A program made the translations under genes and the position numbers. A DNA stretch of 64,000 nt. Source: Sporosarcina sp. P32b. GTDB taxonomy: Bacteria > Bacillota > Bacilli > Bacillales_A > Planococcaceae. The notes beneath the pieces were generated by a model. The model saw only the letters and a list, made by a program, of their open reading frames with translations, had not been told where the DNA came from and did no database searches. This document shows positions 35,844 through 44,787 of the stretch, piece by piece. How positions within the stretch are numbered: position 1 is the first letter of the stretch; every line of letters begins with the position of its first letter. The stretch covers positions 1 through 64,000 of the forward strand of contig NZ_PDZB01000007.1 of assembly GCF_002743335.1 (NCBI RefSeq), given 5' to 3'.

Positions 35844-35917
35844 GTTCTGAATATTACACTTACTATACGGGATTTGGTTTGGGGTTGCAAGGGGTTTTTG
35901 GGTGGGAGGTCGATACG

Positions 35918-36035
35918 GTGTCGATACGGTGTCGATACGGTGCCAGGTCCACACACAATTTGCACACAATTCTGCTGCGACACAGTACTCGGCACGGTAC
36001 CAGGTCCCCAGGCAATTCCCACACAATTCATCCAG
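35918..36035 (-). repeat. REP-like repeats left of the RAYT gene
   Basis: Two REP units read on the minus strand: AATTGTGTGTGGACCTGGCA (around 35943-35962), followed by three CGATACGGTGT copies, and TGGGGACCTGGTACCGTGCC (35991-36010), preceded by GAATTGTGTGGGAATTG. The core GGGGACCTGGTACC recurs at five other sites in the window. Between these units and the RAYT start at 36202 nothing else is recognised. Confidence 0.8.
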
Positions 36036-36201
36036 GAATCGAATTCTTCTACTGTAACAGCCACAAAAATTCAATTCTTCAAACTCACAACGTGATTCGC
36101 ACGCACTTTTCGTTATCTAAAATTCAATTTCATCCTTTTGACCAAAATATAACTTCTCCTCTATACTCAACATATTCATGAAATAATAGGAGATGAAGTC
36201 A

Positions 36202-36807
36202 ATGGCAAGACGTAAACGGAATTGGAGGCCAAATGCAAACTACCATGTCGTCATGCGCGGTAATAATAGACAGAGCATCTATGCTACCGAGGAAGACATG
36301 TTGCACCTGATGCGCTGCATAGGTCATGCCTCTATCGATTATCAATTTACTATTTTCGCATTCTGTATTATGACAAATCACTATCATATTCTACTTCAAT
36401 CTGAAGACAATCTATCTAAAATTATGCGGCATATCAATCGGAAATACAGCGATTATTACTCTAAACGTTACGGGTATATCGGACAACTATATCAGGGCCG
36501 ATATTATTCGAAAGAAGTTAAATCTCCTTATGCCATGCTCGCCGTCAGCCGCTATATTCACCGCAATCCAATCGCAACCAAAACACCAATGGTCAAACAG
36601 TTGGCTGATTATCCATTCAGTACATTCCCCTACTATTATTCTTCTGATCCTGCACCTTATCCGTATATTGATACATCAGAACTACCGCACTGCCTACCTC
36701 AACCATTCAAGAAAACCACAGAAGCCTACGTGAACTATTGTTTGATGGACTTGGAAGATATATTAAATATCCGCAAAAGTACTGACATTCTAAATGTGCT
36801 TACGTAA
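36202..36807 (+). CDS. REP-associated tyrosine transposase (RAYT)
   Basis: A 201-residue single-domain Y1/HUH transposase of the RAYT (TnpA_REP, IS200/IS605-related) group. Start MARRKRNWRPNANYHVVMRG is typical. The HUH motif is in CIMTNHYHILLQ (His-Tyr-His, about 60-71) and the catalytic Tyr is probably in SPYAMLAVSRYIHRNPI (about 113-129). AGGAG is nine bases before ATG 36202; the in-frame ATG 36193 lies directly at the ribosome site. RAYTs process REP single-strand hairpins and are usually single-copy and domesticated. REP copies in inverted orientation flank the gene on both sides, matching this model. Confidence 0.9.
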   Translation: MARRKRNWRPNANYHVVMRGNNRQSIYATEEDMLHLMRCIGHASIDYQFTIFAFCIMTNHYHILLQSEDNLSKIMRHINRKYSDYYSKRYGYIGQLYQGRYYSKEVKSPYAMLAVSRYIHRNPIATKTPMVKQLADYPFSTFPYYYSSDPAPYPYIDTSELPHCLPQPFKKTTEAYVNYCLMDLEDILNIRKSTDILNVLT

Positions 36808-36821
36808 TTCTAATAAAACGA

Positions 36822-36917
36822 AACTCAAAAAGGCTTCTAATCCAGTGGATTAGAAGCCTTTTATATTGCGCACTCAATTGTCAGAATAGTTCCGAATTGT
36901 GTGGGGACCTGGTACCA
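36822..36917 (+). repeat. Extended REP element right of the RAYT gene
   Basis: A hairpin (AGGCTTCTAATCCA against TGGATTAGAAGCCTTTT, 36831-36862), which may also end RAYT transcription, is followed by a linker and the REP core GAATTGTGTGGGGACCTGGT (36895-36914). The whole block of about 95 bp resembles 40998-41100. Confidence 0.75.
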
Positions 36918-37520
36918 TCAATCCAGCTTGTAAGTCTTCGTCTCTATCGTCCTATTCTTCTCATTATAAGCCTTGATAGTAACAGAACTACCCGCTTTTA
37001 AGTTCGTAATCGTATGAGTAAACTCGTTCCACCCTGTCATACGAAGTGAAATTCCATTAATCTTTACCGAATGGACTTCAGGTTTTACGGTAATTTTGAA
37101 ATGATGCAACCCTTTGCCTGAAGTATAGTGCAATGTCTCTATAGCTGCTGAAGGATCGGTAACTTCAAAGGGCATTGTTGTTTTAGCGCTCAAAACTACC
37201 CCTTTGATCGAGCGCATTTTATCTGACACTTCTAGCCGGTATACCTTTCCTGGCACGTAAGATGTTCGTGGTGTAACTTTAATGGTCCTACCATCACGTA
37301 ATAACTCTACAGAAGCTGCATGTTTTTTACTACCATCCATTATATAAATATTCGCTTCAGTTACGGTGCTCGGTTCAACCTGTAAGCTAAATTTAATGTT
37401 CCATGTTTTCATAGCGTCATGGACTGATTTAGATGGGAATGACTTTGCCGAAGCTGCAGGTGCAATGACTAAAGTGACCAAGCACATTAGTACTGTCGAT
37501 AAAAAGAATCGTTTCCACAT
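36918..37520 (-). CDS. Secreted Ig-like (Big_5) domain protein
   Basis: A 200-residue exported protein with a signal peptide (about 1-27, ending PAASAKS). The mature part begins with a Big_5/SbsA-type Ig-like domain: TWNIKFSLQVEPSTVTEANIYIMDG, then TIKVTPRTSYVPGKVYRLEV. A second beta-rich region follows (about 115-200). ATG 37520 follows GAGGAG by eight bases; the TTG at 37526 is too close. It lies 15-20 bp after the large secreted repeat protein, so both form one operon. Its stop codon abuts the REP element. Role unknown, probably cell-surface. Confidence 0.75.
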   Translation of the reverse strand: MWKRFFLSTVLMCLVTLVIAPAASAKSFPSKSVHDAMKTWNIKFSLQVEPSTVTEANIYIMDGSKKHAASVELLRDGRTIKVTPRTSYVPGKVYRLEVSDKMRSIKGVVLSAKTTMPFEVTDPSAAIETLHYTSGKGLHHFKITVKPEVHSVKINGISLRMTGWNEFTHTITNLKAGSSVTIKAYNEKNRTIETKTYKLD

Positions 37521-37541
37521 ATTCAATACTCCTCACCTTCC

Positions 37542-40500
37542 TTAATAGGTAGTTCCTACTTTCAAGTCATCAAGAGAATAATATTTAAGTATGTTCGTCA
37601 ATAAAGATTGATCTGTCAGTAATGAATATAATGTATAACTTCCTTCAAGTGGGCTAGCAGGAAGATCTGTAAAAACTTTATTCCCTGCGACCATTTTATT
37701 GAATGAAGAGTCTACAAGAGTATCCGCATCATCGTACACTACAATTTCTAAAGTACTGTCTGGCTGAACATCATCAAATACAAAAGTGAATTTACCATTC
37801 ACTCTAACTTCCGACTCTTTTGATACTTCTCCATCTGCTGAATGAATTGTTGCTACTGCCTTCTTTGCAAATGCATCTGCTTCGACTTCGACTGTAGTTA
37901 GTGAGTTGTTACCGAGTTTAGTTGCATACGTGTAAACCTTCTGAATTACCTTCTTTGGAACTTCAATGCGTATATTGTTAATTCCAAATTGATCGATATA
38001 ATCAGCTAATCCCGAGTCGAGAATATCAGCAAATGATTCTTCAGATTGAATAACGGGGACTCTAATCAATAAATTTTGATTCACTTGTATATCATTCTTA
38101 TAGTTGCTAAGCACACTTTTTGGAACAGTCACTACTATCCTTTGATCTCGTACAATAGAGTAACTAGTATTTTTTGGTAATTGTATACTAAGCGTTTTGT
38201 TATTTACAATAAACTTACCATCTTTCGCTATAGCGGAAGATGCGATCGCCCACTCTTTTGTTTGGTCAGTTGTCACAAATCCTTTAAGTAATGCAGCTTT
38301 TTTACTAGCATTGGTTTCAATTGTAGGATCCCATTCTGCATTCACCAATGTAATGGATATAGAACGATTGCCCGCTCGAACTTCAGACTCTGCAAAAGAT
38401 GTCTGTCCTAAATTCGCAGACGCAACCCCACCTATTGAAACTGTTCCATTTTCTATATTCTTTTCTTTTAATCCCATACTATCATAGTCTTTTAATAAAC
38501 TAGTTTTGATTTTCAACGTGAAAGACTGTGCGGTTTTCGTTGAATACGTTGGAACAGCAGGCAGTTTAATCGTCAATTTGTTTTTAGCCACTGAGTAGTC
38601 AGAAGGCGCGAAATTCCAAGGCAATGATCCACCACTAAACATTGCTTTTACCTCTATAACACTTAATTTGTCTTTAAACTCTGCATTATTCAGTGTTACA
38701 ACAAGCGTTTTACTTCCTTTTTGAACGTCTTCCGTCTCCAAATTCATTCCCGTTCCAGACAACGACGCTGTGACAGCAGCCACTTTAAATGCAGATTCCA
38801 CTAGTAGTGGTTCAGATGCACGAACACTAAGTAGCTCTTTAGGTATGGCAATATTTATATTTTGATCTTCTGTCAATTCGAACGTAGTGTTATTCTCAAG
38901 CTTCAGAGTTGCAGTTGTATCATTTGTTCTGGTTATTTTATAACTAATTGGTTTATTATTAGTTGTCACTAAAACAATCGGTTTGGTAGCTTGAAGACTT
39001 TCTAGATTTGATTTCCAACTATCATTTTTCAAAGAAATGATTACAGTTTGACCACCTTTTACCACGTCCAAATCATTCATTTTACTTGTGGCAGTTCCTG
39101 TAATGGTTGCTACTTGATTTTTGATAGCGTCAACTTGTAGATTATACTCTTTACTTAAGAAGTTTTGATCCGATTCTAGTAGAGACTTTCCTGTTAGCTC
39201 TCCGCTGTTAAATTTAATGTCTCCACTAAATTTTGCGGAAACTGCTGGTAACTTGATTGTCACAGTATAATTATTTGTACGTTTCACATCTGCTCGGGCC
39301 AATACTTCTGCTTCAGATGTCCCCCATGTGAACGCTTTTAAAAGCTTTTCGCGCTTTATCGTATTAATCGCTATATCGTTTTCCCATTGATTATTTACCA
39401 ATGTCAGTACAACGATTTTTCCACCTTTAGCGAAGTCTGTCTGCGTAATAACTGGCATTGCTGTACCAGATAACAGAACTTTAGGTTGCGCTTTTATGCT
39501 GAATTGTTGAACAGGAATTTTCACATCGTTCTCTAGCAATTGATAAGGAATATTTATAGACAAATTCAGGTCTTTTATTAAATGAAGATTGTCCACTGTA
39601 GGAAAAGTAATAGTGACAACTGAACCATTAACATCAACATCTACATTGTTAGAGGATAATTTGTTTTTAATTAATTCCCACTGATCTTTCTGATCCTTTG
39701 CTTGAATACTTTCGAGAAGAAGATTTTTCTTTTCGGCAGAAGACAAAGCCCATTTGGCATTCTCTAATTTAAGCATCAATTTCGGCGAAGGCGATGCATC
39801 CCTTAAATCTTTTTCTTGTAACGTTCCATTAATGCTCATAGTAGGAGTGACATCTGATTTAATTGTAAACGTAACAGGAGTTGTTGATATTTGATCACCA
39901 GTAATGATCGTCCCCGTTTCACTAATAATTCCTTCGCTATTTACATTCTCAACTGTATAAAATACTTGAGGCACCTCAACTTGAACAGTACCTATGTAGT
40001 TACTATTTAAGGCAGGCAATTTTATTTTTAATGTTCTCTTGTCATCAGAGTATGAAATCGTTTTGTTAGGGTCGGTATTTTTCAGAGTTTTTGCTGCATC
40101 CCAAACACCCACACTCGAGTCTTTAAAGCTATCTAACAATACATTGAAATTAGTAATGTTCGTTATATATTGTTCATTCCACTTGGCATTTAATAACTGC
40201 AATTCTATTACTTTGCCACCCTTTTGTATGTTATTCAGTGCTGTATCCTTCGTAATAGACCCACCTAATGAAATATTCGGCTCAGCAAAAATCTTGAAGT
40301 TTACAGGCGTGACCTCACCTGGCCATTTTTCAATTAACACAGGATTAATATTGATTGTCACGTCTTGGTTTTCAGTAGCTTTATAATCTTTTCCACTTGG
40401 TAATGTTAAGATCAACTCGGTTCTATCTAGTGGATTTAGTTCGACGGTAATATTTCTTTTGAATTGATCCCACTCTTCCTTTTCTTGATCGGCAATAATG

Positions 40501-40763
40501 GCTTCAAGTAAGATTTTCTTTTTTTCTACATTTGTTAATATGTCAGTAGCCCATTCTTTGCCATACGCCAATTTCAAAGTAAGTATAAATCCTGTCTTGT
40601 TAATATCTGATACAGTAGTGTATTTTTTATCCAACGTGACCGTTGTGACCGTCTCATCTGCCGCTATAGCAAGTGTGGGTGAAACAGTTGAAAATACGAG
40701 CATAATTGCAATTAACGGAAAGAATATTATCCTCCATCTGTTCTTGTTCTTCATTTTCTTCAT
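37542..40763 (-). CDS. Large secreted protein with seven tandem domains
   Basis: A 1073-residue exported protein with a signal peptide (about 10-33, ending LAIAADE). Seven repeats of roughly 110-130 residues begin near 40, 170, 310, 430, 550, 660 and 780; each has a GTA..KxDxxKGGK start, a strand like VIxLTLxNAxW and a helix N..KKxxLLxxF. Copies have diverged strongly. The C-terminal 200 residues (IPKKVIQKVYTYATKLG region, then an Ig-like VNGKFTFVFDDVQPDSTLEI) are different. No LPXTG or SLH anchor is seen. I do not recognise the family; repeat organisation suggests an extracellular structural or adhesive role. ATTAC ATCTCC upstream gives a GGAG-type ribosome site. Confidence 0.72.
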   Translation of the reverse strand: MKKMKNKNRWRIIFFPLIAIMLVFSTVSPTLAIAADETVTTVTLDKKYTTVSDINKTGFILTLKLAYGKEWATDILTNVEKKKILLEAIIADQEKEEWDQFKRNITVELNPLDRTELILTLPSGKDYKATENQDVTININPVLIEKWPGEVTPVNFKIFAEPNISLGGSITKDTALNNIQKGGKVIELQLLNAKWNEQYITNITNFNVLLDSFKDSSVGVWDAAKTLKNTDPNKTISYSDDKRTLKIKLPALNSNYIGTVQVEVPQVFYTVENVNSEGIISETGTIITGDQISTTPVTFTIKSDVTPTMSINGTLQEKDLRDASPSPKLMLKLENAKWALSSAEKKNLLLESIQAKDQKDQWELIKNKLSSNNVDVDVNGSVVTITFPTVDNLHLIKDLNLSINIPYQLLENDVKIPVQQFSIKAQPKVLLSGTAMPVITQTDFAKGGKIVVLTLVNNQWENDIAINTIKREKLLKAFTWGTSEAEVLARADVKRTNNYTVTIKLPAVSAKFSGDIKFNSGELTGKSLLESDQNFLSKEYNLQVDAIKNQVATITGTATSKMNDLDVVKGGQTVIISLKNDSWKSNLESLQATKPIVLVTTNNKPISYKITRTNDTTATLKLENNTTFELTEDQNINIAIPKELLSVRASEPLLVESAFKVAAVTASLSGTGMNLETEDVQKGSKTLVVTLNNAEFKDKLSVIEVKAMFSGGSLPWNFAPSDYSVAKNKLTIKLPAVPTYSTKTAQSFTLKIKTSLLKDYDSMGLKEKNIENGTVSIGGVASANLGQTSFAESEVRAGNRSISITLVNAEWDPTIETNASKKAALLKGFVTTDQTKEWAIASSAIAKDGKFIVNNKTLSIQLPKNTSYSIVRDQRIVVTVPKSVLSNYKNDIQVNQNLLIRVPVIQSEESFADILDSGLADYIDQFGINNIRIEVPKKVIQKVYTYATKLGNNSLTTVEVEADAFAKKAVATIHSADGEVSKESEVRVNGKFTFVFDDVQPDSTLEIVVYDDADTLVDSSFNKMVAGNKVFTDLPASPLEGSYTLYSLLTDQSLLTNILKYYSLDDLKVGTTY

Positions 40764-40997
40764 TACATCTCCTCTTTTCTCTTCATCCTGTCTACATTGT
40801 AAACATAGCAGTTTGATTCACTTTACTGTTTTGCTATCGGTCAAAACCACAAGAAGTTTAGTCCTTTTTACCAGTTATATTTGGTAGATCTAAAGCTCTG
40901 TATTACAGGTGAAATTAAACATTTATTGAAATTCCATTAAGTAAGTATATATTTCAAAATTACATACGCTTACTCATTTCACACTCCAATTTCATCA
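40764..40997. other. Intergenic region upstream of the large secreted protein
   Basis: This stretch should contain the minus-strand promoter of the secreted-protein operon, but I see no clear -35/-10 pair. It is AT-rich and without open frame worth reporting. Confidence 0.4.
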
Positions 40998-41101
40998 GAC
41001 TCCAAAAAGACCTCTAACCCATTGGAATAGAAGTCTATTGGTATTGAACGCAAAACTGTCTGAATAGTTCCAGAATTGTGTAGGGACCTGGCACCGTGTC
41101 C
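40998..41101 (+). repeat. Extended REP element, second copy
   Basis: AGACTCCAAAAAGACCTCTA leads into a weaker hairpin, a linker and the REP core GAATTGTGTAGGGACCTGGC followed by ACCGTGTCC. By eye about three quarters of positions match 36822-36916, in the same orientation. The pair brackets the two secreted-protein genes. Confidence 0.72.
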
Positions 41102-41171
41102 ACTACATCTGTACTAATCCCCCCACCCCCAACATATAGATAGCCTGTAAGAGAAAAGGGAGGAATCATTC

Positions 41172-42239
41172 ATGAAGTCAGCAATACAAAAAAGCAACGC
41201 AAGAGGTACTACAAAACAGACCACAATGAAAGCAGCGATCGTTAAAGAATTCCAGACAAAGTTGCAGATCGAAGACACACTAAAACCGACACCAGGAGCC
41301 GGTCAGGCATTAGTTAAACTAGAAGCATGCGGCGTTTGTCATACAGACTTACACGCAATCAACGGTGACTGGCCTGTCAAACCGAAACTTCCTCTCATTC
41401 CAGGACATGAAGGCGTAGGAATTGTAGAAGCTGTTGGACCGAACGTCACGTCTGTAAAAATTGGTGACCGCGTCGGTATACCTTGGCTCTACTCTGCATG
41501 TGGTGAGTGTGATTATTGTCTAGAAGGCAAAGAAACACTATGCCATAGTCAAGAAAACGGTGGCTATTCAGTAGACGGCGGATACGCGGAGTATTGCCTT
41601 GCAGCTGCGGATTACGTCGCGAAGATTCCTGAAAATCTAAGCTCTGTTGAAGCCGCACCGATTCTGTGTGCAGGCGTGACAACATATAAAGCATTGAAAG
41701 TTTCAGGTGCAAAACCAGGTGATTGGGTCGCAATTTACGGCATCGGTGGATTGGGCCACGTAGCACTACAGTATGCGAAGGCTATGGGGTTCAATGTTGT
41801 GGCAGTAGATATTGCAGATGAAAAATTAGAGCTTGCGAAGAAACTCGGAGCCGACATTACAGTGAACGGCAAAAATGAAGATCCTGCGGAAGCGATTCAA
41901 AAACAAGTCGGTGGCGTACAGGCGGCTATTAGTGTTGCAGTATCCCAAGTACCATTTGAGCAAGCGTATCGCTCCGTTAAACGTGGCGGCACACTAGTCG
42001 CTGTTGGACTTCCACACGAAGATTTACCGATTCCTATTTTCAATACGGTTCTTAACGGCATCACAGTAAAAGGTTCTATCGTTGGAACACGAATCGATAT
42101 GAAAGAAGCGTTGGATTTTGCTGCGCGCGGTAAAGTGAAGGCGCAGATTGAAACGGCTCCCCTTTCCGATGTGAATGCCGTTCTTGAAAAGATGGAAAAA
42201 GGGCAGATTAATGGACGTATTGTGTTGACGTTTGATTGA
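41172..42239 (+). CDS. adhP: Zinc-dependent alcohol dehydrogenase (AdhP/AdhT type)
   Basis: A 355-residue NAD-dependent medium-chain alcohol dehydrogenase. The catalytic zinc ligands are in [11 protein letters not shown] (Cys, about 52) and GHEGVGIVE (His, about 79), the structural zinc Cys set is in [15 protein letters not shown] (about 109-123), and the Rossmann motif is [14 protein letters not shown] (about 190-203). Close to Bacillus AdhP-type ethanol dehydrogenases. GGGAGG is about eight bases before ATG 41172, which adds an 18-residue N-terminal extension to the usual MKAAIVKEF start; a second in-frame ATG (41226) would give the standard form but lacks a good ribosome site. Monocistronic with terminator. 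Confidence 0.9.
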   Translation: MKSAIQKSNARGTTKQTTMKAAIVKEFQTKLQIEDTLKPTPGAGQALVKLEACGVCHTDLHAINGDWPVKPKLPLIPGHEGVGIVEAVGPNVTSVKIGDRVGIPWLYSACGECDYCLEGKETLCHSQENGGYSVDGGYAEYCLAAADYVAKIPENLSSVEAAPILCAGVTTYKALKVSGAKPGDWVAIYGIGGLGHVALQYAKAMGFNVVAVDIADEKLELAKKLGADITVNGKNEDPAEAIQKQVGGVQAAISVAVSQVPFEQAYRSVKRGGTLVAVGLPHEDLPIPIFNTVLNGITVKGSIVGTRIDMKEALDFAARGKVKAQIETAPLSDVNAVLEKMEKGQINGRIVLTFD

Positions 42240-42286
42240 TTATAAGTAGTGTTGTGACAGTATAATTGCATATCCAAATCATCAGA

Positions 42287-42330
42287 ATGAGGCTTCCAAT
42301 CAGTTTATCGATTGGAAGCCTCGTTTTTTG
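42287..42330 (+). terminator. adhP terminator
   Basis: GAGGCTTCCAATC and GATTGGAAGCCTC arms with an eight-base loop, then GTTTTTT. Confidence 0.85.
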
Positions 42331-42541
42331 TGGATTATTTAGTTAAGAGAATAGTATGTGTTGCAAATTCTTATTCGATAATAGAAGGAAATTGCTTATT
42401 CCAGGAACCCCTATCCTACTATTCGTCGAATGAATTGAGAGTCTACAGTATATAAATACACTTTTATTATTTACAACCGTGTATCTTGCATTACATCGCC
42501 TTACTGAAGGTTTCATATAGTACAGCAAGGAGGTGAAGTTT

Positions 42542-42769
42542 ATGTCGAAATGTGAAAAGTTAAGCAATGAATGTCTCTTCTTCCTTGGGATATTCGCTGC
42601 ATATGCATTGTTGGGATTGTTTTTAATTGTGCCTGTTATATTCGCACACTTATATGGTCACTTGCTGTTGATCATCATTGTGGGGATTCTAATCATCCTC
42701 ATCGTGTTGTTCGCCCTAGCGATCATTCTGAAAGGTTTATCACGGCTGTTTTACTATTTTAAACGCTGA
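42542..42769 (+). CDS. Small two-helix membrane protein
   Basis: A 75-residue protein with two hydrophobic helices (about 12-37 and 41-62), a short Cys-containing N-terminus (MSKCEKLSNECLF) and a basic C-terminus (LSRLFYYFKR). GGAGG lies eight bases before ATG 42542, and a terminator follows at once, so it is likely real. No family recognised. Confidence 0.55.
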   Translation: MSKCEKLSNECLFFLGIFAAYALLGLFLIVPVIFAHLYGHLLLIIIVGILIILIVLFALAIILKGLSRLFYYFKR

Positions 42770-42777
42770 TGAATAAA

Positions 42778-42812
42778 TACAGCCGCCACTTTAGGGGTGG
42801 CTGTAGTTTTAC
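42778..42812 (+). terminator. Terminator after the small membrane protein
   Basis: ACAGCCGCCAC and GGGGTGGCTGT arms, then AGTTTT. Confidence 0.65.
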
Positions 42813-43203
42813 ATACTTCGCTGAATCAAAATGTACGGACCCATTCTATTTTATAGTATTCGTTAAGGTAGATTTCCTCCCGTAATGTTTAGTCGTTTCA
42901 ATCACAACTGATGGGGTTAGGATATCATGAGGTCCTATTCCCAATAAAACAGTCAAATAAAATTACTCGTACACATATAGTGTCTGACTCTTCCCAAAAC
43001 TCTGATTGACTAATAGGTACATCTTATTGTAAATTATAGTTAGTGAAGCAAACTAACATATTTATTTCCAAAGAAGATTTCCTCGACATACACACACGGC
43101 TAGCGGATTTTCTAACATCCAAAAGTCTCACATTGTAACTATTTTTTCCCATATAACTAGAAAATACTGAATCTCCCTACACTTGAGAAAGGAGTGAGAA
43201 GCA
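42813..43203. other. Intergenic region before the MFS gene
   Basis: It holds a TTGACT (43007-43012) with a TAAATT-like -10 about 18 bp later, and the inverted repeat described at 43039-43057. No gene is visible. Confidence 0.4.
43039..43057. promoter_or_regulatory. Possible operator of the MFS gene
   Basis: GTTAGT and ACTAAC arms around GAAGCAA, placed just past a possible -10 element, resemble MarR- or TetR-type sites. No regulator gene is adjacent. Confidence 0.4.
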
Positions 43204-44385
43204 ATGGGTCAACGAAACACCTTATGGACTAAAAACTTCATAGTCATTTTTATCATCAATTTTATTCTAGCACTGGTATTCTTCTTACTCGTTTCTACGA
43301 TTGCCGTATTTTCAGTCGAAACATTCCATACATCCACCAGTACGGCTGGTTTATTATCCGGTATATTTGTAATCGGTGCGCTAATTGGCCGGTTAGGGGC
43401 TGGTCGTATAATTCAAAGCGCAGGAAGTCAAAAAGTTTTATTGACCGGCTTAATAGGATTTTTGCTTACGACCGGATTTTATATGTTGCCAACAGATTTT
43501 TCACTTTTCTTTATGAATCGCTTCCTTCACGGTGTCTCGTTTGGTTTTGCAAGTACCGCAACAGGAACTATCATAGCCCAAATTATACCCCCTTCTAGAC
43601 GTGGAGAAGGTATCGGATATTATAGCTTAAGTACAATTTTATCTACCGCTCTCGGACCACTTTTAGGTATATGGATTATTTCACAAACACAAAATTTCTT
43701 CTATGTGTTTATCATTAATTTCGTATTAGCTAGCGTAATCTTTGTGCTTTATTTTCTCGTGCAGGCGCCTGTCGTGGAAAAAACAGCGGGAAAAGAAAAA
43801 TTATCCATTTCTCAATATATTGAGTTAAAAGCCGTACCGATTGCCATTGTAGGCATGTTCCTAGGATTTATTTATTCTTCCATCATGGCGTTTATTCCAT
43901 TCTTTACAAAGGAAATTGATCTAGTTGAGGCGGGGAGCTTCTTCTTTCTCGTGTATGCAAGTGTCGTCTTATTGTCCCGTCCTTTCACCGGTCGTCTAAT
44001 GGATCAACATGGAGCAAATATTATCATCTATCCTTGTCTCGTCCTATTTGCATTTGGCATGCTCATATATAGCCAAGCACACTACAGTTTCATGGTTTTA
44101 CTAGCAGCGATACTGATAGGTTTCGGCTATGGTAGCATTAATTCAATTGCTCAAGCTATTGCAGTTAAAGTGACGCCTATACATCGCATTGGACTAGCAA
44201 CCTCAACATACTTTATCCTTTTCGAGTTAGGTTTAGGGCTAGGTCCCTTTACATACGGTTTTTTTATTCCTCATATTGGCTATCGTGGAATTTACCTAGC
44301 AGCCTTTTTTATGATTCTGTTGTCCATCCTTCTTTACTATATTCTCCATGGAAGACATGAGCGGCGATTGAAAGCTTTTAATTGA
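43204..44385 (+). CDS. MFS transporter
   Basis: A 393-residue major facilitator with twelve predicted membrane helices. The loop 2-3 motif appears as GRLGAGRIIQSAGSQKVLL (about 62-80), and a FTGRLMDQHGANIII motif marks the second half (about 260-274). It resembles drug/sugar exporters of the YfcJ/YhhS-like group; the substrate is unknown. GGAGTGAG lies before ATG 43204. Monocistronic. Confidence 0.82.
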   Translation: MGQRNTLWTKNFIVIFIINFILALVFFLLVSTIAVFSVETFHTSTSTAGLLSGIFVIGALIGRLGAGRIIQSAGSQKVLLTGLIGFLLTTGFYMLPTDFSLFFMNRFLHGVSFGFASTATGTIIAQIIPPSRRGEGIGYYSLSTILSTALGPLLGIWIISQTQNFFYVFIINFVLASVIFVLYFLVQAPVVEKTAGKEKLSISQYIELKAVPIAIVGMFLGFIYSSIMAFIPFFTKEIDLVEAGSFFFLVYASVVLLSRPFTGRLMDQHGANIIIYPCLVLFAFGMLIYSQAHYSFMVLLAAILIGFGYGSINSIAQAIAVKVTPIHRIGLATSTYFILFELGLGLGPFTYGFFIPHIGYRGIYLAAFFMILLSILLYYILHGRHERRLKAFN

Positions 44386-44389
44386 GTGA

Positions 44390-44431
44390 TAGTGACCTTA
44401 TAGTAGAGTTCCTTCTACTATAAGGTCACTA
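44390..44431. repeat. Perfect 18-bp inverted repeat after the MFS gene
   Basis: TAGTGACCTTATAGTAGA and its exact complement are separated by six bases. It starts five bases after the MFS stop codon and has no T-run, so it may be an RNA 3' stabiliser or a protein site. Confidence 0.7.
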
Positions 44432-44460
44432 CTTCAGCTACATAATTTTAAGACCAAAGT

Positions 44461-44507
44461 AAAAAGCAACAAAGGAAATTCACATCATTTCTTTTGTTGC
44501 TTTTTTG
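44461..44507 (+). terminator. Terminator downstream of the MFS gene
   Basis: AAAAAGCAACAAAGGAAAT and ATTTCTTTTGTTGCTTTTTT arms; T-runs on both sides would allow use from either direction. Confidence 0.75.
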
Positions 44508-44514
44508 ATAGTTC

Positions 44515-44690
44515 TTACTTAATTAAATTTAACTCTTCTATCGACTTCTTGTTTTGATCCGATGCTACTTTAATTGTTTGTCCAAAATCATTGCTAACCA
44601 CACGTAATTTCACCTGGGTTCTCTTTTACATTTGCCAACTTGGATTGACTGGTACAACGACTTCAATTCCGACTAGTCCGAATTATTTTA
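44515..44690 (-). pseudogene. Decayed gene fragment
   Basis: The minus strand reads GLVGIEVVVPVNPSWQM, stop, KRTQVKLRVVSNDFGQTIKV and then ASDQNKKSIEELNLIK, stop, in one frame. The composition looks protein-like but there is an internal stop, no start and no ribosome site. Original function not recognised. Confidence 0.4.
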
Positions 44691-44787
44691 CTTGATTTAA
44701 TTAACCAGAAATTGTAATCTATCATTAATATTCCGTATAGGGAATTGAATTTCACTATAAAAACGACTGTAGTTGAGGAGAGGTAGC

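Noticed and set aside
35804..36064. N-terminal extension of the acyl-CoA dehydrogenase
   Set aside because: It is translated REP sequence across the TetR operator; ATG 35803 has a ribosome site and gives normal family length.
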